A stretch of 64,000 bases of DNA from Palsa-504 sp963753225 (GTDB taxonomy: Bacteria; Actinomycetota; Actinomycetes; Streptosporangiales; Streptosporangiaceae): positions 1 to 64,000 of the forward strand of contig CAVWBQ010000021.1 in NCBI GenBank assembly GCA_963753225.1. Direction: 5' to 3'. Shown in pieces: positions 21,148 to 32,470 of this stretch. The position numbers were made by a program, and so were the translations under genes. How positions within the stretch are numbered: the first letter of the stretch is position 1; each line of letters begins with the position of its first letter. Below the pieces are notes generated by a model that was not told where the DNA came from, searched no databases, and saw nothing but the letters and a program-made list of their open reading frames with translations.

Positions 21148-21567
21148 TCATTCGCGAAGGGCTAGCGGCGGCCCGCGACCGCCAGCCCGGGCTACCGCCC
21201 CGTTTGGCTCGGGTCCTGCGCCGGCAGATGGCTGCCCGGCGAGCCGGTAACCGTCCAGCGACCGAACCCAGCGCAGCGGCCCGGCGGCGGTCAGCGGCAC
21301 CGCCCCGCTGGTGAGCAGGACACATTCCCACATGCGCACCTGCTCGTCGTGGGCCAGCCTGACCGCGCGGATCACCATCCGGACCGCCAGCCAGAGGCGC
21401 CGCCCGGCCCAGGTCATCATGTCCCGGCCAGCTTTCCGGAACGCGCGGCCCGAGCGAGCGCCCGTGGCCCGGGCGATGTCCGGGTCTGGCGGGTCCGGCG
21501 AGAGTGCCCCGGGCCACCGGCGTTCGCTTCGGGCCCCCGGTCGTCTGATGCGGATACGATTCATCAC
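21148..21567 (-). CDS. Small hypothetical protein
   Basis: This is a possible 139-residue protein starting at tandem ATGs after a GGGGTGG-type ribosome binding site. The middle (MTWAGRRLWLAVRMVIRAVR and LAHDEQVRMWECVLLTSGAV) looks like real protein: it has balanced hydrophobic residues and a WECVLLTS ... PLRWVRSLDGYRLAG pattern that I believe recurs in actinobacterial small proteins. The last 25 residues are low-complexity and may reflect a frameshift. No function can be proposed. Confidence 0.4.
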   Translation of the reverse strand: MMNRIRIRRPGARSERRWPGALSPDPPDPDIARATGARSGRAFRKAGRDMMTWAGRRLWLAVRMVIRAVRLAHDEQVRMWECVLLTSGAVPLTAAGPLRWVRSLDGYRLAGQPSAGAGPEPNGAVARAGGRGPPLALRE

Positions 21568-21754
21568 TGACCACCCCCGGGGTCATTGGACCGGGCACGG
21601 CCCGGATCTTTCTGGTGATTCGGCGTTCGCTTCGATTGGTAGCAGTCTGGTCGGCCTGGCGGCGCGCGGGGCAGGGGCAGGCTGACCCCTTTTCGGCAGC
21701 GGCTGCGGCCGGGGTCGGATGACCCACAGGCACCGGGGGCTGGGCGGGCGCCGG

Positions 21755-24143
21755 CTAGACCAGGCCCGCGGTCAGGGCCAGGCGGGTCAGGTCGGCGCGG
21801 CGGCGGCAGCCGGTCTTGTCCCGGATCCGGTCCAGGTGCGAGCGGACGGTGCGGACGCTGATGTACAGCTGGGCGGCGATCTGGGCGTCGGTGCGGCCCT
21901 GGGCGACCAGGGTGACCAGCTCCCGTTCCCGGGCGCTGAGCTTCCCCGGGCCCGGCGCCGCCGGGCTGCGGCGGGCCGGGGGCGGTGAGCATCAGGGCGT
22001 ACTCGGCCGCGGTGGCCAGGCTCATCGCCGCGCCGCGTTCCTCGGCCGCCCGCGCCCGGGCGGGTCCGAGCGCCTGCCGGGCCTGGCGCAGCGGTTCCTC
22101 CCGGCGGCGCGCACCAGGGCGGATCGGTGATTCCCTCGTGCCGGGCAGCGCGGCGTACGCGGCCCACAGCGTGAGGGCCTCGGCGGCGCGCCCGGTCGCG
22201 GCGCACAGGTCCCGCAGCGGTCCAGGCCGTTGAGCAGGTCAAGCCAGCTGCCGGTCCGCACGGCGAGCTGGAGCCCTTCCCGCAGGTGCGCCGCGGCGTC
22301 CTCGATGCGGCCCGCCCGCAGGTCCAGGTCCGCCATCCTGGGCAGCAGGACCGCCTGGTTCCACAGGTCGCCCGCGTCCCGGGCCCGGGCCAGCGCCGCC
22401 GCGCAGACGCGCTCGGCGGCGGCCAGGTCCCCGGCGTCGATCAGCACGGCGGTCAACACGTAGCTGCACATCCGGGCGACCTGCCGGGGATGTCGGCCGT
22501 GATCTGCCCGGCCTGCCGGGCCAGCCGCACCGCGCTCGTCGTGGTCGCCGGCGTAATAGGCGGCGAGGCTGAGGTCGCCCAGGGCCAGCAGCCTCGCCGG
22601 CCGGGTAGCCGAGCTCCCGGGCCAGGGCCAGCGCGCGGCGGGCATCGTCGGCCGCCTCGGCGATCCGGCCCATGTTCCGCAATGCCACCGACCGGCCGGC
22701 CAGGGCAGTCGGCCAGCGCCCGGGACGGCGCCCGGTCCCGCGACGGCGTCGCGGACCGCGGTGAAATGGCCCAGCGCCCCGGCCAGATCGGCCGAGAACA
22801 TGCGCCGCCCAGCCGAGCCAGAACTGCGCGGCGCACCACCCGTCGCTGCCCGGCTCGGCGCGCCCGGCGGCCTCGCGCAGCAGCGGGTACTGGCCCGCCA
22901 GCCGGCCCCGCAGGAACCACCACCAGCCCAGCGCGGCCGCCAGCCGCAGCGCCATGGCCGGGTCGTGGTCCATGGCCCAGGCCAGCACCTGCCGCATCGT
23001 GGCGTCCTCGGCATCCAGCCAGCGGGCCGCGGCCAGCTCCCCGGTCGCTGGTCTGCAGCCCCGCCGCGGCCTGCCTCGGCCACCCGCAGCGCGTACCCGG
23101 CCAGCGCGGCGGCGGCCCCGTCCTGCTCCCCGGCCTCGGCCAGCAGCCCGGCCCCGTAGGCGCGCAGCGTCTCCAGCATCGCGTACCGGGACCGGCCATC
23201 CGGCCCGGCCCGCGGCGGGACCAGCAGCGAGCAGTCCACCAGCCGCAGCACCGCCGGCCCGGCGCCCGGCCCGGCGACCGCCTCGGCGGCCTCCAGCGTG
23301 AACGGCCCCGGGAACACCGACACCGCGCGGAACACCCGCTGCTCCTGCTCATCCAGCAGCTGGTAGCTCCACTCCACCGTGGCCGCCAGCGACCGCTGCC
23401 GGCCCGGCGCCAGCCGGTCCCCGCCGGCCAGCAGCGCGAACCGGTCATCGAGCCGGTCCAGCAGCTGCGCCACGCCCAGCGCCTCCACCCGCGCCGCCGC
23501 CAGCTCGATCGCCAGCGGCATCCCGTCCAGCCGCGCCACCAGCCGCGCCACCGCCGGCCCGGTCTCGCCCGTCCAGCGCGAACCGCGCGATCGGCGCTGC
23601 GGGCCCGGTCGGCGAACAGCGCCACCGCCTCCGACCCGCCCGCGTCAGCCGGGTCATCCGGGCCGGGCAGGGTCAGCGGCGCCCAGCCGGTACCGGGCCT
23701 CCCCGGCCACCCGCAGCGGCTCCCGGCTGGTCGCCAGCACCCGCACGTCATCACAGGCCGCCAGCAGCCCGGCGCACAGCTCCGCGGCCGCGCCGATCAC
23801 GTGCTCGCAGTTATCCAGCACCAGCAGCAGCTGCTGCCGGGCCAGCACCCGCGCCAGCGCCTCGGCCGCCGGCACCCCCGGCTGCTCCCGCACCCCCAGC
23901 GCCGCCGCCACCACCGCCGGCGACCTGCGCCGGGTCCCGCACCGGCGCCAGCTCCGCCAGCCACGCCCCGTCGGCGAACCGGCCCGCCACCCGCCTGGCC
24001 ACCTCGCCGGCCAGCCGGGTCTTCCCGACCCCGCCCGGCCCGGTCACCGTCACCAGCCGGTACTCCTCCAGCAGCCCCGCGACCTCGCGCACCGGCCCGG
24101 CCCGGCCGATGAAACTCGTCAGCGCAGCCGGGAAGCCATGCAC
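21755..24143 (-). pseudogene. LuxR-family transcriptional regulator with NTPase domain, frame-disrupted
   Basis: This is a large ATP-dependent regulator. It starts at GTG 24143 and reads HGFPAALTSFIGRAGPVREV, followed by Walker A TVTGPGGVGKTRLAGEVARR. After a frame change come Walker B LLLVLDNCEHVIGAAAELCA and sensor VRVLATSREPLRVAGE. Further on are LDGMPLAIELAAARVEALGV, LDDRFALLAGGDRLAPGRQR, VFPGPFTLEAAEAVAG and a TPR-like helical region. The C-terminus is a LuxR-type helix-turn-helix (LSARERELVTLVAQGRTDAQ ... RTVRSHLDRIRDKTGCRRR) ending at a TAG at 21755-21757. At least six frameshifts interrupt it. Such proteins bind DNA through the HTH and sense ligands or partner proteins through the NTPase/TPR parts. 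It is divergent from the sigma-factor gene. Confidence 0.75.
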
Positions 24144-24367
24144 GCCACCCGCCGCGGTGACTGCCGCAGACCGCCCCACGCCCGTACCATAACCGCAGGC
24201 CGCCGCCGCCGTACAGCCCAGCCCGGCTCCGCCCGTTCGGGCGCATGGGCCAGCCCTCCGCTGTGTGAAAGGGGTCGGGTGACCCCTGCCCCGCACCTGC
24301 CCCGGTGGGCGATGCTGCCGGTGAAGGACCCGCAGATCAGTCAGGTACCGACAGGCAAGGCAGCGCC

Positions 24368-24988
24368 ATGTCCGTAGATAAGGATTCCGCCCACGACGCT
24401 GAGCCGGTGCGCGACAACCCGGTGGTCGCCTTGGTGGTACGCGCCAGGGGCGGCGACGAGCGCGCCTGGGCCGCGCTGGTGGACCGGTACGCCCCGCTGA
24501 TCTGGTCGCTCTGCCGCCGGTACCGGCTGGACACCAGCGAGACCGCCGACGTCGGCCAGAACGTCTGGCTGCTGCTGGTGAACCAGCTGGGCAAGATCCG
24601 CGATCCGGCCGCGCTTCCGGGCTGGCTCGCCACCACAACCCGGCGGGAATGCCAACGCGTCCTGAACACAGCGCAGGTGCCGCACGCTGCAAGGCACGAG
24701 CCGGACGCCGAGAACATCCCGGACGGCCAGGCCGAAACGATCGAACAGGGGCTGCTGGCAGCCGAACGGCACGCGGCGCTACGCGAGGCGTTCACGCACC
24801 TGTCGCCCCGTGACCAGCAGCTGATCGCCCTGCTGATCGAAGATCCGCCCGTGCCGTACGCCCAGATCAGCGCCAGGCTGGGCATCCCTGCCGGCAGCAT
24901 CGGGCCGAACCGCCGCCGGTGCCTGGACAAGCTCCGCCATCACCCAGCTATCGCCAAGCTGATCAGCGCCGAAGCCCAAACCGCATAA
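24368..24988 (+). CDS. ECF-type RNA polymerase sigma factor
   Basis: This is an intact 206-residue sigma-70-family factor. Region 2 is readable near residues 18-85 (ALVVRARGGDERAWAALVDR, YAPLIWSLCRRYRLDTSETA, DVGQNVWLLLVNQLGKIRDP). Region 4 lies near residues 135-195 (AFTHLSPRDQQLIALLIEDP ... YAQISARLGIPAGSIGPNRR). The GIPAGSIGPNR helix matches the actinobacterial ECF type normally used by stand-alone sigma factors. No anti-sigma gene follows. It lies divergent from the LuxR-type regulator with about 225 bp between the starts, so the two may share a control region. Target promoters cannot be inferred. Confidence 0.88.
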   Translation: MSVDKDSAHDAEPVRDNPVVALVVRARGGDERAWAALVDRYAPLIWSLCRRYRLDTSETADVGQNVWLLLVNQLGKIRDPAALPGWLATTTRRECQRVLNTAQVPHAARHEPDAENIPDGQAETIEQGLLAAERHAALREAFTHLSPRDQQLIALLIEDPPVPYAQISARLGIPAGSIGPNRRRCLDKLRHHPAIAKLISAEAQTA

Positions 24989-25235
24989 CGATCGTTCGCG
25001 CGCCGTCCGGGCGAGTCAGGCGTCCGTCGTGGCTAACACAAACAGGCGGGTCGGCGTGCGTTCTCTCAGCCTTCCCTATCACTCAGCGTCATGCTGTAGA
25101 TCGGTACGACCTCAAGGCCGGCCGTTGCCCCCGGTTCTTGAGGGACTCAAGTTAACTGGAGGCGTCGCATCGGGGCGAAGCCGGCGCGGTATGCGGCTGC
25201 ATAGCCGGTGCCGGCTCGCGTGAGAGCATGCGGCC

Positions 25236-25529
25236 ATGAGCAGCGACATGGCCCCCGACGTGAGCGCCCTGGCGATCAACGTCACAATCCCGCAGGGACT
25301 CCGCTGGACCGATACGCGGCGCGGTGAGGACTTCACGCTGACCACGCTCAACGTCAGGCTCCTGCCGGACGGGTGCCTCGCGGCGAAAGCCTATGGCCGG
25401 CAGGCCGGCGGCGGCCGCGGCACATACGTCTCGTTCCCCGTGCCCGACCGGCCCGACCTGGCCACCCTGATCGCCAGGGCTGCCAGCCGCGCCGGCGCGC
25501 TCTGGGCCGCTCACCGCGGCCTCAGCTGA
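25236..25529 (+). CDS. Small conserved-looking hypothetical protein
   Basis: This is a 97-residue protein starting MSSDMAPDVSALAINVTIPQ. It has an alternating beta-like pattern (FTLTTLNVRLLPDGCLAAKA) and a helical C-terminus (DLATLIARAASRAGALWAA). No motif is recognised. Codon use fits the host, and the start is the first ATG after an AT-poor leader. It stands alone, about 250 bp after the sigma-factor gene and in the same direction, so it could be transcribed with it. Confidence 0.55.
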   Translation: MSSDMAPDVSALAINVTIPQGLRWTDTRRGEDFTLTTLNVRLLPDGCLAAKAYGRQAGGGRGTYVSFPVPDRPDLATLIARAASRAGALWAAHRGLS

Positions 25530-25833
25530 TGTACAGCTGACGGCAATCTGGATGGCCGCCACGACTGCGGCTCCGAACCTGGTGCTTCGCGATACCGGTT
25601 TCCACCAGGTTCGAGGGTTGCTTGGCTGTTCCTCATCGCATGCAGAAGAGTGCGTTCTCCGCACGCGGCGACGATGCATGTTTAGGCCTACCGCTCTGCA
25701 CGCTGAACGATAACCGGACTTGCCGGGCTGCCCTCAAGGTGAGATTCCTCTGTCATGGGGCTCTGATCGTGACGGCTTAATGGTGAGGTTCGCCGGAGAG
25801 CGGGGAGGATGTCAGGTAAGCGGGGCAGGGTCG

Positions 25834-28147
25834 ATGTTTGTGATCGCGGGCCCTGGCGATGCCTTTGTGGAGCGTGCCGTGGATGAGATCGCCGCTGCTG
25901 AGCTGGCCGGCGCGTGCCGTGACGGTGTCGTTGTCGACGGGTCCGGGCCGGGCGGTAAGCGTCTAATACGGGCGGCCTCGCTACGCAAGTGCTGTCATGA
26001 ATTGAGGGACCAGATTGACCGGCGCGGGCTGCGGTTGGAAAACGCGGATTGTCCGGCTGCCTGGACCTGACCGGGCTTGAGGTGCCGTTTCCGCTGCGCT
26101 TCGCCGGATGCGAATTCGATTCCCCGCTCGTGGCAGAGGGCGCGGAACTGTTTGAGCTATCGCTGACCGGCTGCGCAGGCCTGCCGGGCCTGCTCGGCAA
26201 CGGGCTGCGGATACGCCGCGATCTGGACCTGTCACGCAGCCAGATAACCGGAGCGCACCGAACGAGCGCAAGCACATCACGAAGGGCCGCGATCTGGCTA
26301 TGCGAATCAGAAATCGGCGGTCGCCTGCTGTGCGTCGACACCGTCATTGACGGCCTGGGCCAGCGCGCCATCCAGGCGGACAGGATCCGCACGGGCGGTG
26401 CGATCCGGATGCTGCACCAGTTTACTTCGCGGGGGGAAATCAGGCTCATCGGAGCCCGTATCGGCGGCTCAGTCGATCTGACTGGGGCACACATCGTCAT
26501 CGGCCGGCCCGGCCGTCGATCTTGAGGACGCCACCGTCGAGGGCAGCGTGTTCCTGATCGACAGTCCCGCAGGGCGCAGACCGCAAATCCGCGGCCGTCT
26601 AGACATGGGAAGCGCTCGTGTCACCGGACGGTTCCTTATCCGCAACGCGGACATGAGGCGCGGCCCGACGCTCCGGCTGGAAGCTACTATGCCAGCCCTG
26701 CGGTTAGGGGCAAGGCCATCAACGCCGCCCGGCTCTTTGTCGGCGCGGAGGTGATACTCGAGGAACACTGCGAAGTGACAGGCACGATCGACCTGTCGCG
26801 GGGGCAGATGAGCAGCTTGTCAATCGGCGGGAACTGCCAATTGCGGGCGCCGGGGCGCACAGCGCTGGATATGACCACTGCCGAGCTAGGCGGTGACGTT
26901 ACCGTTCACCGTGGCGCTGCAGTCGAGGGCAGCATTCGCCTGACCGGCGCGCGCATCCACGGGAATCTGACACTGGAGGGAATACACCTTAGCGCGCCGG
27001 AACGAAGTTCGCTCGTATCTGCGCACACCGCCACTATCGATGGTTACGTGGAATTGCGGGATCTCCACGCCAGCGGCGGGCGGCTGCGGTTCGGCAGCGG
27101 CACGTTCGGCAATGTCGTTGCCGTCAGGGCGCAGCTCGACAACCCTGGCGGTTTCACCCTGGACCTGCACCAGGCTACGGTCAGGGGCTCGGTTGTCCTG
27201 GGAGATGGGTTCAGGTCAGCTGGCCTGGTGTCGCTCAGCCGGTCCACCATCAGCGGAAGGCTTGAATTCGACGGCGGCTCGTATAGCTGCCCGGAGCCGT
27301 TCGAGCGCAACCTGGGCGGCCATGCGATCGAGGCCATCTCGGCGACGATCAGAGGAGGAATCGAGCTTGGCAGGGCGTCCATATCGCCCAGCGTCGACTT
27401 CACCAATACCACAACCACATACCTGGCGGATGATCCGCACAGCTGGCCCCGGCAGTTCATCATCTCCGGGTTCACCTATGACCGATTCGAACAGCCCCGG
27501 GCTGCCCCAGCCCGGCCGGTATGGGATCAGGCTGCCCGCATCGCCTGGCTGAGCCGTCAGAAAACGTATGACTCAAGCCCCTACGAGCAAGCCGCCCGGG
27601 TATTCCGCACCCATGGATATGCCAGCCAGGCAGAAGAAATCCTATCGCCCAGCACAGGCGCGCACGCCAGGCCATCACCGGACGGGCAGCGGGCCCGCGC
27701 CGAGTCCTGAATGGTCTCTACGATGCCAGCGTCGGCTATGGCTACCGGCCGGGACGGGCCTTGTGGTTCCTCGCCTTCCTGCTATCCTGGTCACCACATC
27801 GCTCGAGATCCCGGCCTGGCAGGCAACACTGCGGGCGACCACGCCCGCCGGGATCACCTTCACCACCCACGGCGCCCTGAACGCCGCCGCGATCACCATC
27901 ATCCCGCGCCGAATCCCGAACACCGATGACTGCGGAAACGGCCAAGTCCACTGCTTCAGCCCGGTCTTCTACGCCATCAACACCGTCTTGCCGCTCATAT
28001 CCCTGGACCAGCGATCAACCTGGTACCCCGACCCCGGCACCCCTTACGGCACCTTCATGCAATGGTGGCTCAATTGCCACCCTGCTCGGCTGGCTGCTGC
28101 ATCGAATCTTCGTCTTGTCGCTCGCCCGACTCGCACGCACAACATGA
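25834..28147 (+). pseudogene. Beta-helix membrane protein, frame-disrupted
   Basis: After a short N-terminal part (FVIAGPGDAFVERAVDEIAA, GPGGKRLIRAASLRKCCHEL) the protein is built of about 20-residue repeats of the form L-x-G-A-x-I-x-G-x-L, such as CLDLTGLEVPFPLRFAGCEF, RLIGARIGGSVDLTGAHI and RLTGARIHGNLTLEGIHL. This predicts a right-handed beta-helix over about 500 residues. The C-terminus carries two hydrophobic segments (GYRPGRALWFLAFLLSW and TLLGWLLHRIFVLSLARL) separated by FSPVFYAINTVLPLISLDQR. Frame breaks lie near 26045, 26515, 26690, 27680 and 28070; the stop is at 28145-28147. Streptomyces relatives are often labelled membrane-associated oxidoreductase, but I see no redox motif. It may be a membrane-tethered polymer or channel-like protein. 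Confidence 0.6.
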
Positions 28148-28621
28148 CGGGCACCCGCAAGCACGACCTACCAAACCGCGAGGCCGCAACTCGCCCGCCG
28201 GGTGATATCAGAACACATCTCCCCGTCATGCCCTACCGCCAGAGCCGTAGCGAACCAAGCTCCCATCCCTGCTCGCGGCATGAGAGTACGGTACTAGCGT
28301 TTGATTCGCTCATTATGGCGCGTTTCTGGCGCAAACTGACGATACATTAACATGCAGGCCGGTACACCTCTAGTTAACTTCTGGCCGACCTCAGAATTCT
28401 ACTGCGAACAGTGGAGTTAATCGAAATGTCTAGGTTACCAATGAAGATTGCATTGACCTGAAGTACATGCCCGCCAAAATGGTAGAGCTGTGTTTGTCAT
28501 GTGATGCTGACAAGCAAAACATTTGCAGGATCTAAGGAGAAATGGCGTTCCTGGACTCCGGGAATGGCGTTCGCCCAGGTCAAGGCTTTGAGTCAGTCCA
28601 GGAACCTACTGTCTCATTGAA
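28148..28621. other. Intergenic region between convergent genes
   Basis: This 474-bp stretch lies between the ends of two convergent genes. It is AT-richer than its surroundings (for example 28310-28520). I see no open frame with protein character and no strong terminator hairpin. It could be a junction between the NLR locus and older accessory DNA. Confidence 0.45.
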
Positions 28622-31600
28622 TCATGCGCAGACTCTCGGTTGCGGTTCGCCGGGGGCGTACTGGTTCCAGTCTTGCGGTGTGGGTGGGCCGACGTCGGCG
28701 CAGAGCGCCGCATAAGGGTGCGTGAATAGCGATACTTCCCACAACCGTACCGTGCCGTCGCCGTCGGCGCTGGCCAGCAGCTTGCCGTCCGGGCTGAACG
28801 CCACCCCGTACACGCTGTCGTAGGGCCGGTGGTCGGCCTGGATGGGCGCGCCGACGGGCTGGCCGGTGGCCGGGTTCCACAGCCGCACCGTGCCGTCGCC
28901 GTCGGCGCTGGCCAGCAGCTTGCCGTCGGGGCTGAACGCCACCCCGTTCACGCCGCCTCGGGGCCGGTCGGCGTGGAGGGGCGCGCCGACGGGCTGGCCG
29001 GTGGCCGGGTTCCACAGCCGCACCGTGCCGTCGCCGTCGGCGCTGGCCAGCAGCTTGCCGTCGGGGCTGAACGCCACCCCGTCCACGCCGCTATTGGGGC
29101 CGGTGTCGGCCTGGAGGGCGCGCCGACGGGCTGGCCGGTGGCCGGGTTCCACAGCCGCACCGTGCCGTCGGCGTCGGCGCTGGCCAGCAGCTTGCCGTCC
29201 GGGCTGAACGCCACCCCGTCCACGCCGCCGTCTGGGGCCGGTGGCGCGGAGGGGTGCGCCGACGGGCTGGCCGGTGGCCGGGTTCCACAGCCGCACCGTG
29301 CCGTCGTCGCCGGCGCTGGCCAGCAGCTTGCCGTCCGGGCTGAACGCCACCCCGATCACGCCGCCATTGGGCCGGCTGGTGACCGGCAGGGGCGTGCCGA
29401 CGGGCTGGCCGGTGGCCGGGTTCCACAGCCGCACCGTGCCGTCGCCGTCGGCGCTGGCCAGCAGCTTGCCGTCCGGGCTGAACGCCACCCCGTTCACGCC
29501 GCCGTTGGGGCCGGTCGGCCTGGAGTGGCGCGCCGACGGGCTGGCCGGTGGCCGGGTTCCACAGCCGCACCGTGCCGTCGGAGTCGGCGCTGGCCAGCAG
29601 CTTGCCGTCCGGGCTGAACGCCACCCCGATCACGCCGCCAGTGGCGCCGGTGCCGGCTGGGAGGGGCGCGCCGACGGGCTGGCCGGTGGCCGGGTCCCAC
29701 AGCCGCACCGTGCCGTCGCCGTCGGCGCTGGCCAGCAGCTTGCCGTCCGGGCTGAACGCCACCCCGTTCACGCCGCCGTTCAGGCTGGTGACGGCCTGGA
29801 GGGGTGCGCCGACGGGCTGGCCGGTGGCCGGGTCCCACAGCCGCACCGTGCCGTCGGCGTCGGCGCTGGCCAGCAGCTTGCCGTCCGGGCTGAACGCCAC
29901 CCCGTTCACGCCGCCATCGGGGCCGGACGGCTGGAGGGGTGCGCCGACGGGCTGGCCGGTGGCCGGGTCCCACAGCCGCACCGTGCCGTCGGCGTCGGCG
30001 CTGGCCAGCAGCTTGCCGTCCGGGCTGAACGCCACCCCGTTCACGCCGACCGAGGGCCGGTGCCGGCCTGGATGGGCGTGCCGACGGGCTGGCCGGTGGC
30101 CGGGTCCCACAGCCGCACCGTGCCGTCGCCGTCGGCGCTGGCCAGCAGCTTGCCGTCCGGGCTGAACGCCACCCCGTTCACGCCGCTACTGGGCCGGTCG
30201 GCCTGGAGGGGCGTGCCGACGGGCTGGCCGGTGGCCGGGTCCCACAGCCGCACCGTGCCGTCGCCGTCGGCGCTGGCCAGCAGCTTGCCGTCCGGGCTGA
30301 ACGCCACCCCGTCCACGCCGCTCCTGGGCGCCGGTGGCGGCTGGCAGGGGCTTGCCGACGGGCTGGCCGGTGGCCGGGTCCCACAGCCGCACCGTGCCGT
30401 CGCTGTCGGCGCTGGCCAGCAGCTTGCCGTCCGGGCTGAACGCCACCCCGTTCACGCCGCCGTCGGGCGCTGGCGGCTGGAGGGGCGTGCCGACGGGCTG
30501 GCCGGTGGCCGGGTCCCACAGCCGCACCGTGCCGTCGCCGTCGGCGCTGGCCAGCAGCTTGCCGTCCGGGCTGAACGCCACCCCGTTCACGCGTCGGCCG
30601 GGTCGGCGGGCAGGATGCCGTCTTGCTGTTGCTCGGCCAGCAGGGTCGTCATGGCGGAGTCGGCCTGGTCGGTGGGGAAGACGCGCCAGGCGGCGACGGC
30701 GAGCTGCCGCGCGGTCACGGGATCGGTGGGGTCGATGGTGAGGCTTTCGGCGGCGAGCTGGCGGGACAGGGCGATGGCATGTTGCCGGGTAGCGTTGGCG
30801 GCGTTGCGCGCGCGATCCGGCGTTGTGACGGCGATCCCGGCGGCGGTGAGCGGCGGTCAGGGTGAGGGCGAGCGAGGCCAGCGATCACAGCGTGCCGCCG
30901 GCGCGCGGTGCGGCGGCGGGCGCGGTCGCTGGCGTGGAGGAAGTCGCGCTCGGTCTGGCTGAGCGGCGGGTTGCGGGCGGGATCGGCGCCGATCCGGGCG
31001 GCGGTCTCGGCGGCGGCCTGCAGCAGGCTGCCGCTGTAGAGGTAGGACGGGTCGCGGGAGTGGCGTGCCCATTCGGCGGCGGCGTTGTGCAGCCGGGTGC
31101 GGACGATCCGGTCGGCGTGGGTCTCGGCCAGCCAGGTGTCGCGCAGCAGCGGCCACGCGGTCAGCAGCACCTCGTGGCTGATCTCCACGCTGTCGGCCGC
31201 CAGGGTGAGCAGCCGTTCGGCGGCGAAGGCCTCCAGCACCGCCTCCACATCGCGCGGCCTCGGCCGGGCTCTTGCCTTCGGTCAGTTCGGCCCGGGTGGC
31301 GCGGTCGGCGGTGTCGACGCCGTCGCTGCTGGTGGCGGTCAGCCGGGTGAAGACCTGCCGGGCCGCGGCTTGCTGGCCGGGGGTGAGCTGGTCGTAGGCG
31401 CGCTGGGCGCTGTCGGCGACGGCCCCCTCGATGCCGCCGGTGCGCTCGTAGTCGGCCAGGGTGAGCGCCTCCCCGGTCCGGGACCGCCAGGCCTGGTCCA
31501 GGGCGTGCGACAGCAGCGGCAGCACCCCCGCGCCGGCGGCCCCGGGCTGGCGGGTGCGCACCTCGGCCAGCAGGACCTCGACCAGGTCGTCGTCAACCCG

Positions 31601-32470
31601 GGAGCCTGCCGTCTTGGCCGGTTCGGTGATGGCCATCCGCAGCTGCCGCTCGGTCATCGCCGTCACCAGGTAGCGGTCCTGGACCGCGTCGGCCAGCTGC
31701 GGGTAGTCCGCGCAGCGGGCCTCGAAATCGGCGCGCACCCCCAGCACGACCAGCGCCGCGGGCGCGCTGATCCGGCCCGTGCCCGGCGCCGGCGGCCGCG
31801 CACAGGGCGGTGATGAACGCCTGCCGCTGCCCCTCATCCGCGCACTGGGTGAACACCTGCTCGAACTGGTCGACCACCAGCAGCAACCGCCGCTGCTGCG
31901 GCTGGCCTGGTCGGCCGCGCGGCCGTCCGGATCCCCGCCCGGCCCAGGCGGCGGCGCGAGGGCGGCCTGGCGGGCGGTCAGCGCGAACCCGGCCGGGTCG
32001 GCATCCAGCCCGCGCCGCACCGCCGCCGCGTCCGCTCCCGGCCAGCACCGCCACCCGCAGCGCCAGCTCATCCAGCGGCGCGCGGCCCGGGGTGAACACC
32101 AGGCACGGCCACGACGCCGATCCCGGCGCCGACGCCAGCCCGCCCCCGCGGATCCGCGGCAGCACCCCCGCCCGCAGCAGCGACGACTTGCCCGCCCCGG
32201 ACACACCCGACACCACCAGCAGGCCCGCGCCCTGCCAGCAGCCGCGACATCCGCTCCAGCAGCTGCGGTGGCGGCCGCTTCCCGGCCGAAGAAGAACGCC
32301 GCGTCCTGCTCCTCGAACGCGCCCAGCCCGCGGTACGGGGAATCGACCGCCCCCGAGACGCTGACCAGCGGCGGCGGCGCCACCCCATCGGTCCAGGTCA
32401 GCCTGTTGTAGGTGTAGATGATCTGGGTGTTGCCCTCACCGACCTGCACACCCATGCCACCCGCGGGCAT
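28622..32470 (-). pseudogene. NLR-like protein: RHIM-like motif, nSTAND NTPase, 14 WD40 repeats, frame-disrupted
   Basis: This is a candidate immune sensor. It starts at ATG 32470, overlapping the stop of the upstream effector gene as TGATG. Residues 6-20 carry an amyloid-type motif MGVQVGEGNTQIIYTY. The nSTAND1-type entry SPYRGLGAFEEQDAAFFFGR follows, then (in another frame) Walker A SGVSGAGKSSLLRAGVLPRI, the acidic sensor region RLLLVVDQFEQVFTQCADEG, and GILPLLSHALDQAW-type helices (here GAGVLPLLSHALDQAWRSRT). A helical linker leads to 14 WD40 repeats of the form VAFSPDGKLLASADGDGTVR-LWDPATGQPVG. The end reads PQDWNQYAPGEPQPRVCA. Frameshifts occur near 32300, 31250, 30860 and between many repeats. 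A repaired protein would be about 1,270 residues. By analogy with NLRs, the propeller would detect a trigger, the NTPase oligomerise and the N-terminal motif seed the effector; this is inference from architecture. Confidence 0.8.
28730..30600 (-). repeat. Array of 14 near-identical WD40-coding repeats
   Basis: The marker GGGCTGAACGCCACCCC occurs 14 times at 28791, 28928, 29064, 29201, 29337, 29475, 29611, 29749, 29887, 30022, 30159, 30294, 30433 and 30568. Spacing is 135-139 bp. The core of each unit is nearly invariant at DNA level, whereas the 8-11 codons between the PVGxPL segment and VAFSPDG differ from unit to unit. Intervals of 136, 137 and 139 bp are not multiples of three and break the frame. 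Fourteen repeats would make two seven-bladed propellers. Confidence 0.9.

Noticed and set aside
22286..24112. 608-codon plus-strand frame opposite the LuxR-type regulator
   Set aside because: It is Pro/Arg-rich with no motif, while the minus strand shows a clear NTPase and helix-turn-helix.
28730..30600. Regular repeat spacing suggesting a CRISPR-like array
   Set aside because: The repeats are 135-139 bp, encode WD40 blades and have no short unique spacers; no cas gene is present.
29241..30962. Long plus-strand frame (573 codons) across the WD40 region
   Set aside because: It is the antisense of the repeat array. The repeated GC-rich unit keeps all frames open, and its sequence is low-complexity.
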